Notes: generated by a model from the letters alone, not told the origin. DNA of 64,000 bases from JAIBJN01 sp963825255 (GCA_963825255.1 CAWGSF010000001.1:1-64000), one strand, 5' to 3'; shown: positions 52,211-61,205, counted from the first letter of the stretch. Made by a program: numbers and translations.

Positions 52211-52974
52211 GTCTTCGCCGTCAGGCCTCCGTCGACGAGAAGCGGCGTCCCGCTCACGAACGACGACTCGTCGGAGACGAAGAAGACGGCGGCCGTCGCG
52301 ACCTCGCGCGGGTGCGCGATCCTCTTCCCGGGGTACGCGGCCTCCATCTCCGCCCGGGCGGCGTCGGGGTCCTCGGTCCCGTCGAAGTACTGCTGGATCA
52401 TCGGCGTCTCCATGTCACCCGGGCAGATGCAGTTGCAGCGGATGCCGTCGAGCGCGTAGTCGATCGAGATCGCCTTCGTGAGCCCGAGGACGCCCGACTT
52501 CATTGCCGTGTACGCGGCGAGGTAGCCGTCGCCGGTGAACGAGAGGATGGAGCCGAGGTTCACGATCGAGCCGCCTCGCCCGGACTCGAGCATCGCCTTG
52601 ACCGCGTGCTTGCAACCCCAGAAGGTGCCGGTCAGGTGCGTCGCGACGAGGTCGTCCCATTGCTCGTTCGTCGTCTCGTGGAGGCGCCCCTCGCCGAGGA
52701 TGCCGGCATTGTTGACCATGAAGTCGAGGGCGCCGAACTCCTCTCGACAGCGCGCAATCGCGGCGACGACGTCTTGCTCGCGGCGCACGTCGCCCTCGAC
52801 GAAGACCGCGCGTCCTCCGGCCGCAACCCCCTCCTCTGCGGTTCGGGTACCGGCCTCGACGTCGCGCGCGACGCCGACGACGCTCGCGCCCTCGCGGCAG
52901 AGCGCGAGAAGGATCTCGCGGCCGAGGCCGCGAGACGTCCCCGTCACCACGCCGGCCTTGCCCTCGCAGCGCAC
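52204..52974 (-). CDS. Short-chain dehydrogenase/reductase
   Basis: A 256-residue classical SDR. The nucleotide motif is GVVTGTSRGLGREILLALCR, with NNAG in LDFMVNNAGILGEGRLHETT. The catalytic Ser is in SIVNLGSILSFTGDGYLAAY, and the YxxxK is AYTAMKSGVLGLTKA. The end (SSFVSGTPLLVDGGLTAKTY) is standard. It uses NAD(P)H; the substrate is unknown. The GTG at 52974 lies 4 nt past the GcvT-like gene, so they are co-transcribed with IclR. Confidence 0.92.
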   Translation of the reverse strand: MRCEGKAGVVTGTSRGLGREILLALCREGASVVGVARDVEAGTRTAEEGVAAGGRAVFVEGDVRREQDVVAAIARCREEFGALDFMVNNAGILGEGRLHETTNEQWDDLVATHLTGTFWGCKHAVKAMLESGRGGSIVNLGSILSFTGDGYLAAYTAMKSGVLGLTKAISIDYALDGIRCNCICPGDMETPMIQQYFDGTEDPDAARAEMEAAYPGKRIAHPREVATAAVFFVSDESSFVSGTPLLVDGGLTAKTY

Positions 52975-52978
52975 GGCA

Positions 52979-54086
52979 CTAGCTCCGCGGCCGGGACTTG
53001 CCCGGATCGTAGATCGGGAAGTCCTCGACCGTCGCCGGGGCGGTGCCGTCGCCGACGGCGACCTCGACGGTCTCGCCCTTCGCGGCCAGCGGCGTGTCCA
53101 GCACGGCCATCCCGATCACCTTCCCGAGCGTCGGGCTCTCGCAGGGGCTCGTGAGCGTCCCGGCCGGCTCGCCGTCCTTCGTCACGGCGGCGCCGTACTC
53201 GGGGACGTCGCTCCCCTCGACCGAGAGGGTGACGAGCCTGCGCGGCGGCGCCTTCGCGGTCTCGGCGAGCGCCGCCTTCCCGCAGAAGTCGCCCGTGTCG
53301 AGCCGGATCACCTTGTCGAGCGACATGTCGTAGGGGTTCGTCTCGTGCTGGAAGTAGTCGTAGCCGATGAAGATGAGCCCCGACTCGATGCGGACCGTCT
53401 CCACCGCGGCGAGGCCGTACGGCTTCGCGCCCGGCGCCGGTGACGACGCCCCAGAGCTCCTCCGCGTAGTCCGGCTCGCAGAAGATCTCGTAGCCGAGCT
53501 CCCCGGAGTACCCCGTCCGCGAGACCCAGGCGGGCACCCGGCCGACGTGCACCTGGTGCGGGAAGAAGCGGAAGTAGCCGAGATCCTCGACCGGCTCGTC
53601 GACGAGGTCGGCGAGGACCTCCCGCGAGCGCGGCCCCTGGAGCTGGAGATGCGGGAGCTTCTCCGTGATCGGCTCGATGGCGACCTCCATGCCGGCGACG
53701 ACGTCGTTCATGTGGTCGAGGTCGGAGTCGAGCGCGGTGATCACCCAGCAGCTCGCGTCCGTGAACTTGAAGACGGTGCCGTCGCCGACCATCTTCCCGT
53801 CCTCGTCGCAGAAGGGCGCGTAGCGGATCTGGCCGATCTCGAGGCCGAGCATGTCGTTCGTGAAGATGCGGTCGGCGGCCGCGAGCGCGTCGGGGCCGGT
53901 GAAGTCCCACTTGCGAAGCGGCGACTCGTCCCAGACGCCCACGTCGCGGCGGATCGCGTGGTGCTCGGCGACCGCGTCGCCGAAGTGGCTCGGCCAGTAC
54001 CAGCCTTCCCAGTCCATGAACTCGGCGCCGCTCTGCTCCTGGACGCGGTGAAAGGCAGTCCGGATGATTCCCGTGTCGGTGCTCAT
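52979..54086 (-). CDS. GcvT-like aminomethyltransferase/folate-binding protein, second (one frame break)
   Basis: A GcvT-fold protein of about 369 residues. It has HHAIRRDVGVWDESPLRKWD, HLQLQGPRSREVLADLVDEP, SRTGYSGELGYEIFCEPDYA and later GLIFIGYDYFQHETNPYDMS, SPTLGKVIGMAVLDTPLAAK, ending in a short PAVEDFPIYDPGKSRPRS-like tail. One extra G near 53443 breaks it between VVTGAG and KPYGLAAVETVR. It may act as the folate partner of the DAO-family oxidase at 55731-57050, in the manner of dimethylglycine dehydrogenase split into two chains. The ATG adjoins the IclR stop. Confidence 0.8.
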
Positions 54087-54869
54087 TCAGCCTCCTCGTG
54101 CGTAGGGCGCCAGCCTAAAGCGTCGGAGACCGCGCGCTGCACGCGCCAGAAGAGGACCGAGCGCCGCCGCGCGGGCGTCGTCGTCGAACCGGGGGCCCGG
54201 GCCCTGGAGGCCGAGGACCGCCGCGAGCTCGCCGCGGCTCCCGTGCACCGGGGCGGCGATCGCGTTGAGGTCCTCCTCGCGCTCGCCGAGCGCCTCGGCC
54301 CAGCCCTGCTTCCGGACGGTCTCGATCTCGGACGCGAGGACGGCGCGGTCGGTAATCGTCCGGTGCGTGAAGGCGGGGAGGCGCCCCGGGCCGAGCTCGA
54401 CCTGCCCGAACGCGAGGGCGACCTTCCCCGTCGCCGTCGCGTGAGCGACGCTCGGGCGTCCGAGCGTCGCGACGCTCTGAACCGACGAGCCGCTCTGGAC
54501 GAAGTCCACGGTCACCGCATCGGGGTCGCCCGGAGCGCTCAGGGTCGCCGTCTCGCCGGTCTCGGCGACGAGCGCACGCAGCTCGGGCCGGGCGACCTCG
54601 CGCAGGTCGAGGCGGGCGAGCACGGCGTTGCCGAGCTGGAGGAGGCGGATGCCGAGCCGGTAGCGGCCGGTGTCCGCCACGTGGTCGACGAGGCCGGCCT
54701 CGGCGAGCGTGGAGAGGAGGCGGGACACGGTGCTCGGGTGGAGGCCGGTGCGCCGCGCGAGCTCGTTCGTCCCCAGCTCGGACCCGTCGTCCGCGAGGGC
54801 GTCGAGCACGGCGACCGCGCGCTCGACCGCGGCGACGTGCCGGCTCGCTGGCCTTCCGGTTCGGGCCAT
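54087..54869 (-). CDS. IclR-family transcriptional regulator
   Basis: A 260-residue regulator. The N-terminal winged HTH is SELGTNELARRTGLHPSTVS and RLLSTLAEAGLVDHVADTGR, with the IclR effector domain following (LGNAVLARLDLREVARPELR, GRPSVAHATATGKVALAFG and AAPVHGSRGELAAVLGLQGP). It is divergent from the amidotransferase/oxidase pair and leads the GcvT-like and SDR genes on its own strand, so it probably controls both sides. ATG 54869 was chosen for the usual short N-terminus. Confidence 0.9.
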   Translation of the reverse strand: MARTGRPASRHVAAVERAVAVLDALADDGSELGTNELARRTGLHPSTVSRLLSTLAEAGLVDHVADTGRYRLGIRLLQLGNAVLARLDLREVARPELRALVAETGETATLSAPGDPDAVTVDFVQSGSSVQSVATLGRPSVAHATATGKVALAFGQVELGPGRLPAFTHRTITDRAVLASEIETVRKQGWAEALGEREEDLNAIAAPVHGSRGELAAVLGLQGPGPRFDDDARAAALGPLLARAARGLRRFRLAPYARGG

Positions 54870-54920
54870 GCTACGGTCAGTATGACAGTTACGCAACGCC
54901 ATTGCCTAGGAGGCAATTCG
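54870..54920. promoter_or_regulatory. IclR-amidotransferase divergent control region
   Basis: A 51-nt gap with an inverted repeat ATTGCC-TAGGA-GGCAAT at 54901-54917 that contains the AGGAGG site of the plus gene, and the imperfect dyad GTTACGCAAC (54891-54900). Candidate IclR operators. One dyad would also mask the ribosome-binding site. Confidence 0.4.
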
Positions 54921-55731
54921 ATGATCGAGGCCGGACGCGCGCCCTCTGCTAGAAGTCGGAGAGGGATGGCGAAGGAGCGGAGCAAGCCGGTGATCGGCCT
55001 GTCGCTCGGCCTGCACGACTTCGGCGACTACGCGGGCGTGGGCTTCCAGCGGCCGGTCGCGCTCGCAGGCGGGGTCGGGCTGACGCTCCCGCGGGTCGAC
55101 CTCGAGGACGCCCTCGACGCCTGCGACGGGATCCTCCTCGGCGGCGGCCGCGACATCGACCCGAGCCGCTACGGCCAGGAGCCCACCGACCACCTCGCCT
55201 CGACCGAGCCGCGCCGCGACGCCTTCGAGCTCGAGCTCACCGAACGGGCCCTCGAGCGCGGCCTCCCCATCCTGGGCATGTGCCGCGGGATCCAGATCCT
55301 CAACGTCGCCCTCGGCGGGACGCTCGTCCAGGACCTGACCCTCAAGGAGGAGTGGGCCGAGCACCCGACCGACCGGGGCTGGAGGGCGTGGAAGGAGGTC
55401 GAGCGCTCCTCGCTCGAGGGCGAGGACGACGTTCCCCCGCACCCGCGTCACGTGATCGAGATCGAGCCGGGGAGCAGGCTCCACGAGGCCCTCGGCGCCG
55501 ACGAGATCGAGGTCGACAGCTTCCACCACCAGGCCCTCGACCGCGTCGCCGACGACCTGACCGTCGTCGCGCGCGCTCCCGACGGCGTCGTCGAGGCGGT
55601 CGAGCTCGACGGCGAACGGCTACGTCCTCGCCGTGCAGTGGGAGCTGCAGGAGGAGTGGCGGGTCGACCGTCGCTTCCTCGAGCCCTTCGCCCGCTTCGT
55701 CGCGGCGGCCGGCCGGCGAAAGGAGTCGTGA
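54921..55731 (+). CDS. Class I glutamine amidotransferase-like protein, gamma-glutamyl-GABA hydrolase family (one frame break)
   Basis: A peptidase C26-type protein of about 270 residues. The family is shown by GILLGGGRDIDPSRYGQEPT, the nucleophile loop GLPILGMCRGIQILNVALGG and VDSFHHQALDRVADDLTVVA. The usual VQWHPE motif is changed: after an extra G near 55616 the frame reads VLAVQWELQEEWRVDRRFLE, so the catalytic His is replaced by Glu. Activity as a gamma-Glu-GABA hydrolase (PuuD) is thus doubtful. AGGAGG precedes the ATG by 7 nt. The stop overlaps the oxidase ATG. Confidence 0.8.
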
Positions 55732-57050
55732 TGCCCGACCTCCCCGCCTCGTCCCGCTTCGTCGTCGTCGGCGCCGGCATCCACGGCCTCTCGACCGCGT
55801 ACCACCTGGCGAAGGAGCTCCGCACGCGCGGCCTCGGCTCCGGGAGGGACGTCGTCGTGCTCGAGAAGTCCGAGCCCGGCGCGGGAGCGTCCGGCATCGC
55901 CTGCGGCGTCGTTCGCAACAACTACTTCCAGCCGGCCATGAGCGAGCTCATGCAGGCGTGCGTCGAGGTGTGGGAGTCGGATCCCGCCGCCTACGCCTAC
56001 AACCCGGTCGGCTACGTCGCCCTCGCCCCGGCCGTCCAGGCGCCCGACCTCGCCGCGACGTACGAGCGCCAGGAGCAGATCGGCTACCGCTCCGAGCTCA
56101 TCACCGGCGAGGCGGAGGTGGACGCGCACATGAAGGAGCTCTTCCCCGACTGGCGCGCGAAGGGCGTCACCGCCTGCCTCCACGAGCACCAGGGCGGGTT
56201 CGCGTTCAACCGCGAGTCGGTGCTCGGGCTTGCCGGCAAGTGCGGCGAGGAGGGCGTCGACATCGTCACCGGCGTCGAGGTGAAGGGAATCGAGGCGGAG
56301 GGCGGCGGCACGGTCCGGGCGCTCGAGACGAGCCGCGGGCGGATCGAGGTGGGCGAGCAGCTCGTCATCGCGCCCGGCCCCTGGGCCAAGCGCTTCTGGG
56401 CCATGCTCGAGCTGCCCATGTCGATCGACGTGCGCACCCCCTCGGGCGAGGTCGTCGAGGACCAGCCGATGTGGACGTACTGGAACCTCCAGGAGGGCGA
56501 GATCACGGTCGACCCGCTCATGTTCGCCAGGGCCGACGGGAGCGCCCCGCCGGTGATCCACCTCGACACGGACGCGCCCCTCTACACCGACGAGGGCGAG
56601 CTCGTGACCGACGAGCTCTGGGGCATCTACTTCAAGCGCGACCGCCACGGCGTCCAGGGCGGCGCCTCGCCGCTCGTCGTCGACGGAGACGTCGACCTCG
56701 ACCCGTACCCGTCCACGACCGACGTCGACCCGTCCTTCCCGGACATGTGGTGCGCGGCGCTTTCGCACGCGATGGAGCGCTTCGAGGGCTCGCGGCCCCG
56801 CTACAAGACGGCGCGGTCGGGAGGCGTCGGCGCGTTCACCGCCGACAACTTCCCGGTCTTCGACTACATGCGCCCGAACGCCTACGCAGTGCTCGACTCG
56901 AACCACGGCTACAAGATGATCGGGGTCGGGCGGGAGGTGGCGAAGGTGCTCCTCGGCGAGCACTCGAGCCTGCTCTATCCGTTCCGCTTCGAGCGCTTCG
57001 CCACCGGGGACCTCCACCCGGTCTCGCACTCGCCCTATCCCTGGTCCTAG
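55731..57050 (+). CDS. DAO-family FAD-dependent amine/amino acid oxidase or dehydrogenase
   Basis: A 439-residue FAD enzyme of the DAO superfamily. The dinucleotide motif is FVVVGAGIHGLSTAYHLAKE, then VVVLEKSEPGAGASGIACGV and RNNYFQPAMSELMQACVEVW, QLVIAPGPWAKRFWAM, and the C-terminal GAFTADNFPVFDYMRPNAYA and NHGYKMIGVGREVAKVLLGE. It resembles sarcosine oxidase beta, dimethylglycine dehydrogenase (flavin part) and PuuB-type oxidases. With the GcvT-like gene in the same group, an N-methyl amino acid substrate is attractive. The ATG overlaps the amidotransferase stop. Intact; its end overlaps the convergent antiporter by 4 nt. Confidence 0.85.
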   Translation: MPDLPASSRFVVVGAGIHGLSTAYHLAKELRTRGLGSGRDVVVLEKSEPGAGASGIACGVVRNNYFQPAMSELMQACVEVWESDPAAYAYNPVGYVALAPAVQAPDLAATYERQEQIGYRSELITGEAEVDAHMKELFPDWRAKGVTACLHEHQGGFAFNRESVLGLAGKCGEEGVDIVTGVEVKGIEAEGGGTVRALETSRGRIEVGEQLVIAPGPWAKRFWAMLELPMSIDVRTPSGEVVEDQPMWTYWNLQEGEITVDPLMFARADGSAPPVIHLDTDAPLYTDEGELVTDELWGIYFKRDRHGVQGGASPLVVDGDVDLDPYPSTTDVDPSFPDMWCAALSHAMERFEGSRPRYKTARSGGVGAFTADNFPVFDYMRPNAYAVLDSNHGYKMIGVGREVAKVLLGEHSSLLYPFRFERFATGDLHPVSHSPYPWS

Positions 57051-58261
57051 CCCGGGTCGTCGAGGGCGAGGCGGCGCGCGAGCCAGGCCTTCGTCGTCGA
57101 CTGGACGAGGAGCGTGACGACGATCGCCAGCGCGACCGCCGTGACGATCTCCGCCTCGTGCGGGACGCCCTTCGCGACGAGCACGCCGGCGATCGCCGCT
57201 GGCACCACGCCCGTCTCCCGCGTCCAGCCGACGAAGACGAGCTCCTCGCGCGTCCAGCGGCCGCGGCGGTCGGGGCCGAGGCACGCGAGGACGGTGAGCG
57301 GGCGCGCCACGAGGATGAGGGCGGCGACCGTGGCGAGGGCCGGGAGCCAGTTCTCGCGGATCTCGTCGAAGGGGAGGTTCGCGCCCAGCGTCAGGAAGAC
57401 GAGCATGACCATGAGATCCGCGACGATCTCGACGAACGACCGCATCGCCCGCTCGTGCGTCGAGTGCATGCCCAGGCCGAGCTGGTCCATGTTGCTGACG
57501 ATGAAGCCGGCGATGAACGCGCCCAGGTAGCCGCTCCCGCCGGCGACGTCGATCGTGAAGTACCCGGCGGAGACGACCAGGAGCACGGCCACGGCGGACG
57601 ACTCGCGCCAGATGCCGGGGCGCTGCTGGGAGATGACGAGCGCGAGCACGATGCCGGAGACGATCCCCAGAGCGGTCGAGATCCCGATGTCGAGGACGAA
57701 CTCGCCCAGCGGGTCGGCGAGCGACCCCCCGCCCTCGACGACGAAGGCGGCGACCGCGAGGGCGAGCACGGCGCCGGTGGGATCGTTGAGCGCCGACTCG
57801 GCGACGACGGTCTGCGCCACCTTCGGCCGGAGCCGCATCCGCTCGAAGAGGGGGATGAGGATGGCGGGATCGGTGGGCGCGAGCACGGCGCCGATCAGCA
57901 GGCCCGACTCGAAGGGGAGGCCGAAGGCGAGTGCCGCGGCCGTCCCCGTGACGAACGCGGTGATGAGGACCCCGGGGACGGCGAGGAGCCCGAGCCCGAC
58001 GAAGACGGGCCGGAGGACGTCGAGCGAGAGGCCGAGCCCGCCGTAGAAGAGGATCATCGAGACGCCGAGCGTGAGGAGGACCTGCACGGCGGCGGAGTCG
58101 GCGGGCAGGTCGACCGCATCGGCGACCTCGGGCCCGAGCAGCGCGCCGACCGCGAGGAGCACGACCATCCGCGGCACGCGCAGGAGGCCCGCGACGAGCT
58201 CGGCGCCGAGACCGGCGGCGAGGAGGATCGCCAGCGTCTGGATCACGTCGCGCGCGGACAC
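57047..58261 (-). CDS. CPA1-family cation/proton antiporter (NhaP-type)
   Basis: A 404-residue membrane protein with about twelve helices. The core carries GLLIGAVLAPTDPAILIPLF and VVAESALNDPTGAVLALAVA, the ND motif of the CPA1 group, and GYLGAFIAGFIVSNMDQLGL. The C-terminal region has FVGWTRETGVVPAAIAGVLV and no long regulatory tail. Probable Na+/H+ or K+/H+ exchange. The start is at 58261. Convergent with the oxidase gene. Intact. Confidence 0.9.
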   Translation of the reverse strand: MSARDVIQTLAILLAAGLGAELVAGLLRVPRMVVLLAVGALLGPEVADAVDLPADSAAVQVLLTLGVSMILFYGGLGLSLDVLRPVFVGLGLLAVPGVLITAFVTGTAAALAFGLPFESGLLIGAVLAPTDPAILIPLFERMRLRPKVAQTVVAESALNDPTGAVLALAVAAFVVEGGGSLADPLGEFVLDIGISTALGIVSGIVLALVISQQRPGIWRESSAVAVLLVVSAGYFTIDVAGGSGYLGAFIAGFIVSNMDQLGLGMHSTHERAMRSFVEIVADLMVMLVFLTLGANLPFDEIRENWLPALATVAALILVARPLTVLACLGPDRRGRWTREELVFVGWTRETGVVPAAIAGVLVAKGVPHEAEIVTAVALAIVVTLLVQSTTKAWLARRLALDDPG

Positions 58262-58308
58262 CGCGTGGATTCTGCTCTGCGCCGAGGACGGTTGCGCGGC
58301 CGGGCGCC

Positions 58309-58551
58309 GTGGCTCACGATGGTCGCGTGTTCCTCGTCTACTTCTCGCCGCCGCCCGGGCAGATCATGTTCCTGCTCACCCTCTTGATCGCGCTCTACCT
58401 GACGGTGATCGAGCTGCGCGAGTTGGAACCACGGCCCCATTTCACCTGGTGGGGCTGGTGGCTCTCGCTCGTCTTCCTGACTCACTTCATCGGCTACCTC
58501 ATCCTCCGTGGTTACGTTGTCTACCGACGCCGACACCGAGCCCGAGCCTAA
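58309..58551 (+). CDS. Small two-helix membrane protein, 80 aa
   Basis: Unrecognised. It has helix 1 GQIMFLLTLLIALYLTVIEL and helix 2 WWLSLVFLTHFIGYLILRGY, a HFTWWGWW interface and a basic end (RRRHRARA). GTG at 58309, with an alternative GTG at 58327 (MFLVYFSPPP). It overlaps the next gene by 44 nt. Divergent from the antiporter by 47 nt. Confidence 0.6.
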   Translation: MAHDGRVFLVYFSPPPGQIMFLLTLLIALYLTVIELRELEPRPHFTWWGWWLSLVFLTHFIGYLILRGYVVYRRRHRARA

Positions 58552-58864
58552 GCGGGCGTTCAGGGACCGGCCGCTCGGGCGGATCGCGATGCTGCTCGCC
58601 GTGTTCCTCCTCGCCGTCGTGGCGACGAAGACCTGCGCGTCGCGAGACGAGAACGTCGACTTCGAGGAGGCGGAGGCGATCGCCAGGGACGCGGTCGATT
58701 TCGCGCCGGAGCAGGTAGTCGTCCGGCCCGTCCAGCGAGGACTTGATGCGCATCTCTACTGGGCGGTATCTCTTTCGACGAAGAACGCCGCCGGGTTCAG
58801 GGAGGACTGCGCGACCGTTCTCGTGGACGCCGAGACGGGATCTGCCGAGGTGCAGCCGTGCTGA
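58508..58864 (+). CDS. Membrane-anchored small protein, 118 aa
   Basis: Unrecognised. One helix (IAMLLAVFLLAVVATKTCAS) after a basic N-terminal region, then a soluble part with DENVDFEEAEAIARDAVDFA and LYWAVSLSTKNAAGFREDCA, TVLVDAETGSAEVQPC, which has two Cys that may pair outside the membrane. The GTG start overlaps the preceding gene. The region after it to 59010 holds no gene I can support. Confidence 0.6.
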   Translation: MVTLSTDADTEPEPKRAFRDRPLGRIAMLLAVFLLAVVATKTCASRDENVDFEEAEAIARDAVDFAPEQVVVRPVQRGLDAHLYWAVSLSTKNAAGFREDCATVLVDAETGSAEVQPC

Positions 58865-59010
58865 CCGTGCCTATGTGAACTCTCGACACTGCCTAGAGCG
58901 AAAAGGTGGACAGGGCGTACCTGTGCCCCGTCCGACACGTTTCGTACGGTAGGCGCGGGTTTGGTGTCGTGCAGCGCTTTGGTGGCGTGCGTCCCTAGGA
59001 GGGCTTGCTG

Positions 59011-60519
59011 ATGGCCTCGTCGCTCGCGTCCCTGCTTTCCTCGCTCTTCGCTCAGGCGCCGAGCATCGAGGAGGTCAACGCCAAGGTCGACCTCGACAGC
59101 CTGGTCCTGCTCGAGGTCTTCTACTTCTTCACGGTCGTGGTCATGTGGCTGATCCACGTCGGCTTCATGGCGTACGAGGCGGGCGTCGCACGGCGCAAGA
59201 ACATCATGTCGACGGCGATGAAGAACATCCTCACCATCGCGGTCGTCACGCCGAGCTTCTACTACTTCGGCTGGTACATCTACGGCTGCTTCCAGCCCGG
59301 CGGCCCGGCGCAAGGCCACTCGGGACCAGACCTTCCCGGTCTCCCAGACTCTGGCTTCTGCGGTCTCACCGCCCCCTGGAGCGCAGGCATGGGCGGCAAC
59401 CTGGAGTCGAGCTACGTGGGGCATCTGAGCCTCGTCTTCTTCCTCGCCTTCCTCCTCTTCTCCTGGACGACCGGCTCGATCATGTCGGGGGCGCTCATCG
59501 AGCGCGTCCGTCTCTCCGCGTACCTCATCCTCACAGTGCTCCTGGGCTCCGCCGTCTGGATCATGGACGCCGCCTGGGGCTGGAGCTCCGGAGGCTGGCT
59601 CGTCCTCAACTACGGCTTCCACGACTCCATCGCCTCGCTGGTCGTCCACGGCGTGGCCGGCGCCTTCACCCTCGGGGTTCTCCTCAACCTCGGGCCACGC
59701 ATCGGGAAGTACGACATGGCGGGCAGAGCCAGATCCTTCAGACCTCACAACACGCACATGACCCTCATGGGTCTGATGCTGATCTTCACGGGGTTCTACG
59801 GGTTCTACGCCGCCTGCCTGTTCATTACGTCGACGGCCTTCCCGGGCTGGCTCAACATCTACCTGAACCCGACGACCCTGGGGACGATCGCGATGGTGAT
59901 CACGTTCGGCTTCGCCGGCGGCTTCACGGGCGGCTGGATCGCCAGCAGGGGAGATCCGTTCTGGACGATGTCCGGCGGGCTCGCGGGCGTGATCTCGGTC
60001 TCCGCCGGCGCCGACGTCTACCACCCCTCGCTCGGCTACCTGCTCGCCGCCACCGGCGGCATGGTCGCCGTCTGGTCCGGGAACTACATCGAGAGGAAGC
60101 TGCGCGTCGACGACGCGGTCGGGGCGGTGGCCGTCCACGGGGTTTGCGGCTTCTACGGCGTCTTCCTCGTCGGCATCTTCGCCGGCGGGTACCCGACGGG
60201 GCTGAACAACGTTCCCTCGTCGTTCGGCGGCCAGATGATGGGCATGCTCGCCTTCTTGCCGCTGGCCTTCCTGCCCGGCTACATCGTCAGCTGGCTCCTG
60301 AAGAAGGCGAACCTCCTGCGCGTCCCGCCCGAGGTCGAGCTGGAAGGCCTCGACATGGCCGAGTTCCAGCAGGACTTCTACCCGGAGTTCGAGCGCGTTC
60401 CCGAGACGATCGTCCTGCCGACCGGCGAGGAAGTCGAGGCAGCACCTATCCTCCTCGAGGAGTTCGCGCGCACGAACGGACACGGACCATCGACGCCGTC
60501 GCCGGCGGAAAGGAGGTAG
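59011..60519 (+). CDS. amt: Ammonium/methylammonium transporter Amt
   Basis: A 502-residue ammonium-transporter family protein with eleven or twelve helices. The pore twin-His motifs are LVVHGVAGAFTLGVLL and VAVHGVCGFYGVFLVGIFAG, and the external loop includes DAAWGWSSGGWLVLNYGFHD. The long N-terminal part before the first helix and the cytoplasmic tail (LEGLDMAEFQQDFYPEFERV) are distinctive. AGGAGGG lies 7 nt before ATG 59011. In a window rich in methylamine enzymes it may carry methylammonium as well as ammonium. It is followed by two small membrane proteins. No glnK/glnB is next to it. Confidence 0.92.
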   Translation: MASSLASLLSSLFAQAPSIEEVNAKVDLDSLVLLEVFYFFTVVVMWLIHVGFMAYEAGVARRKNIMSTAMKNILTIAVVTPSFYYFGWYIYGCFQPGGPAQGHSGPDLPGLPDSGFCGLTAPWSAGMGGNLESSYVGHLSLVFFLAFLLFSWTTGSIMSGALIERVRLSAYLILTVLLGSAVWIMDAAWGWSSGGWLVLNYGFHDSIASLVVHGVAGAFTLGVLLNLGPRIGKYDMAGRARSFRPHNTHMTLMGLMLIFTGFYGFYAACLFITSTAFPGWLNIYLNPTTLGTIAMVITFGFAGGFTGGWIASRGDPFWTMSGGLAGVISVSAGADVYHPSLGYLLAATGGMVAVWSGNYIERKLRVDDAVGAVAVHGVCGFYGVFLVGIFAGGYPTGLNNVPSSFGGQMMGMLAFLPLAFLPGYIVSWLLKKANLLRVPPEVELEGLDMAEFQQDFYPEFERVPETIVLPTGEEVEAAPILLEEFARTNGHGPSTPSPAERR

Positions 60520-60522
60520 GCC

Positions 60523-60780
60523 GTGATCGACAGCTTCCCCTTCGACAGCTGGGAGGACGCCACGTCGACGTTCTGGACGTTCGGCCCGGAGAACTCCACC
60601 GGCACGTACGTCCTCACCGCTCTCGGAGTCATTCTCATGGTCGGGGCGCTCATCTACTGGGTGTGGCTGGAGAACAGGAAGCTGACCGCTCAGGCCGAGC
60701 TTCTGCGCGGCGCAGGCGCGGCCGCCCGACCCGGTGGCGCCGAGCCGCTCGCCGGGCCCTCGACCGACCCGGGACCCTAG
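60523..60780 (+). CDS. Amt-associated single-helix protein, 85 aa
   Basis: Unrecognised. One helix (GTYVLTALGVILMVGALIYW) after an acidic/Trp-containing stretch (PFDSWEDATSTFWTFGPENS) and a soluble tail rich in Pro/Gly/Ala. It begins three nt after the amt stop, with AGGAGG in the amt end. Same operon; probably an accessory subunit, from position only. Confidence 0.7.
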   Translation: MIDSFPFDSWEDATSTFWTFGPENSTGTYVLTALGVILMVGALIYWVWLENRKLTAQAELLRGAGAAARPGGAEPLAGPSTDPGP

Positions 60781-60792
60781 GAGGAATGCGCG

Positions 60793-60945
60793 ATGGCTCG
60801 TGAGAAGCAGATCGAGTTCCCACCCGAGCAGACTCACGTCAAGTGGCTCACGCCGGCGATGCTCCTTCTCTCTCTGGCCTGCATCGTCATCGTCGTGATC
60901 ATCCTGCTCGCCCACCCGAGCGGGGAGTTCATCGGGCCCTGGTAG
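60793..60945 (+). CDS. Amt-associated single-helix protein, 50 aa
   Basis: Unrecognised small protein: MAREKQIEFPPEQTHVKWLT, then a helix (PAMLLLSLACIVIVVIILLA) and HPSGEFIGPW. Its layout is compatible with a conserved membrane mini-protein. AGGAGGA is at 60779-60785, just upstream of the ATG. Third gene of the amt operon. Confidence 0.7.
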   Translation: MAREKQIEFPPEQTHVKWLTPAMLLLSLACIVIVVIILLAHPSGEFIGPW

Positions 60946-60971
60946 TCCGGGCACGCGCCCGAAGGCGGTGC

Positions 60972-60977
60972 TATAAG
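60972..60977 (+). promoter_or_regulatory. Putative -10 element (TATAAG), leaderless
   Basis: TATAAG ends 6 nt before ATG 60984. Confidence 0.45.
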
Positions 60978-60983
60978 AAGGCC

Positions 60984-61205
60984 ATGTCGCGCCTCTACCT
61001 TCTCTGCGGCCTCTGCGGGCGGCAGCAGGCGGACGGGCTCCTCTCGCGCGGGTACTGGGGGCATCTGGAGCTCGGAAACGGGAGCGCACTGCGCGCCTGC
61101 CCGACCTGCAAGGAGCAGCACTCCGACTGGGAGTCCCGCCTCCGCAGCATGCACGATCCGAGCACGGGCGACGGGCACCTGATCGCCCAGCCCGAATCCG
61201 CCTAG
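60984..61205 (+). CDS. Small double-CxxC zinc-finger protein, 73 aa
   Basis: Unrecognised. It has two Cys pairs, LYLLCGLCGRQQAD and LRACPTCKEQHSDWESRLRS, that fit a four-Cys zinc ribbon, and a hydrophilic C-terminus. ATG at 60984 with TATAAG upstream. Likely a small metal-binding protein; the role is unknown. Confidence 0.65.
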   Translation: MSRLYLLCGLCGRQQADGLLSRGYWGHLELGNGSALRACPTCKEQHSDWESRLRSMHDPSTGDGHLIAQPESA

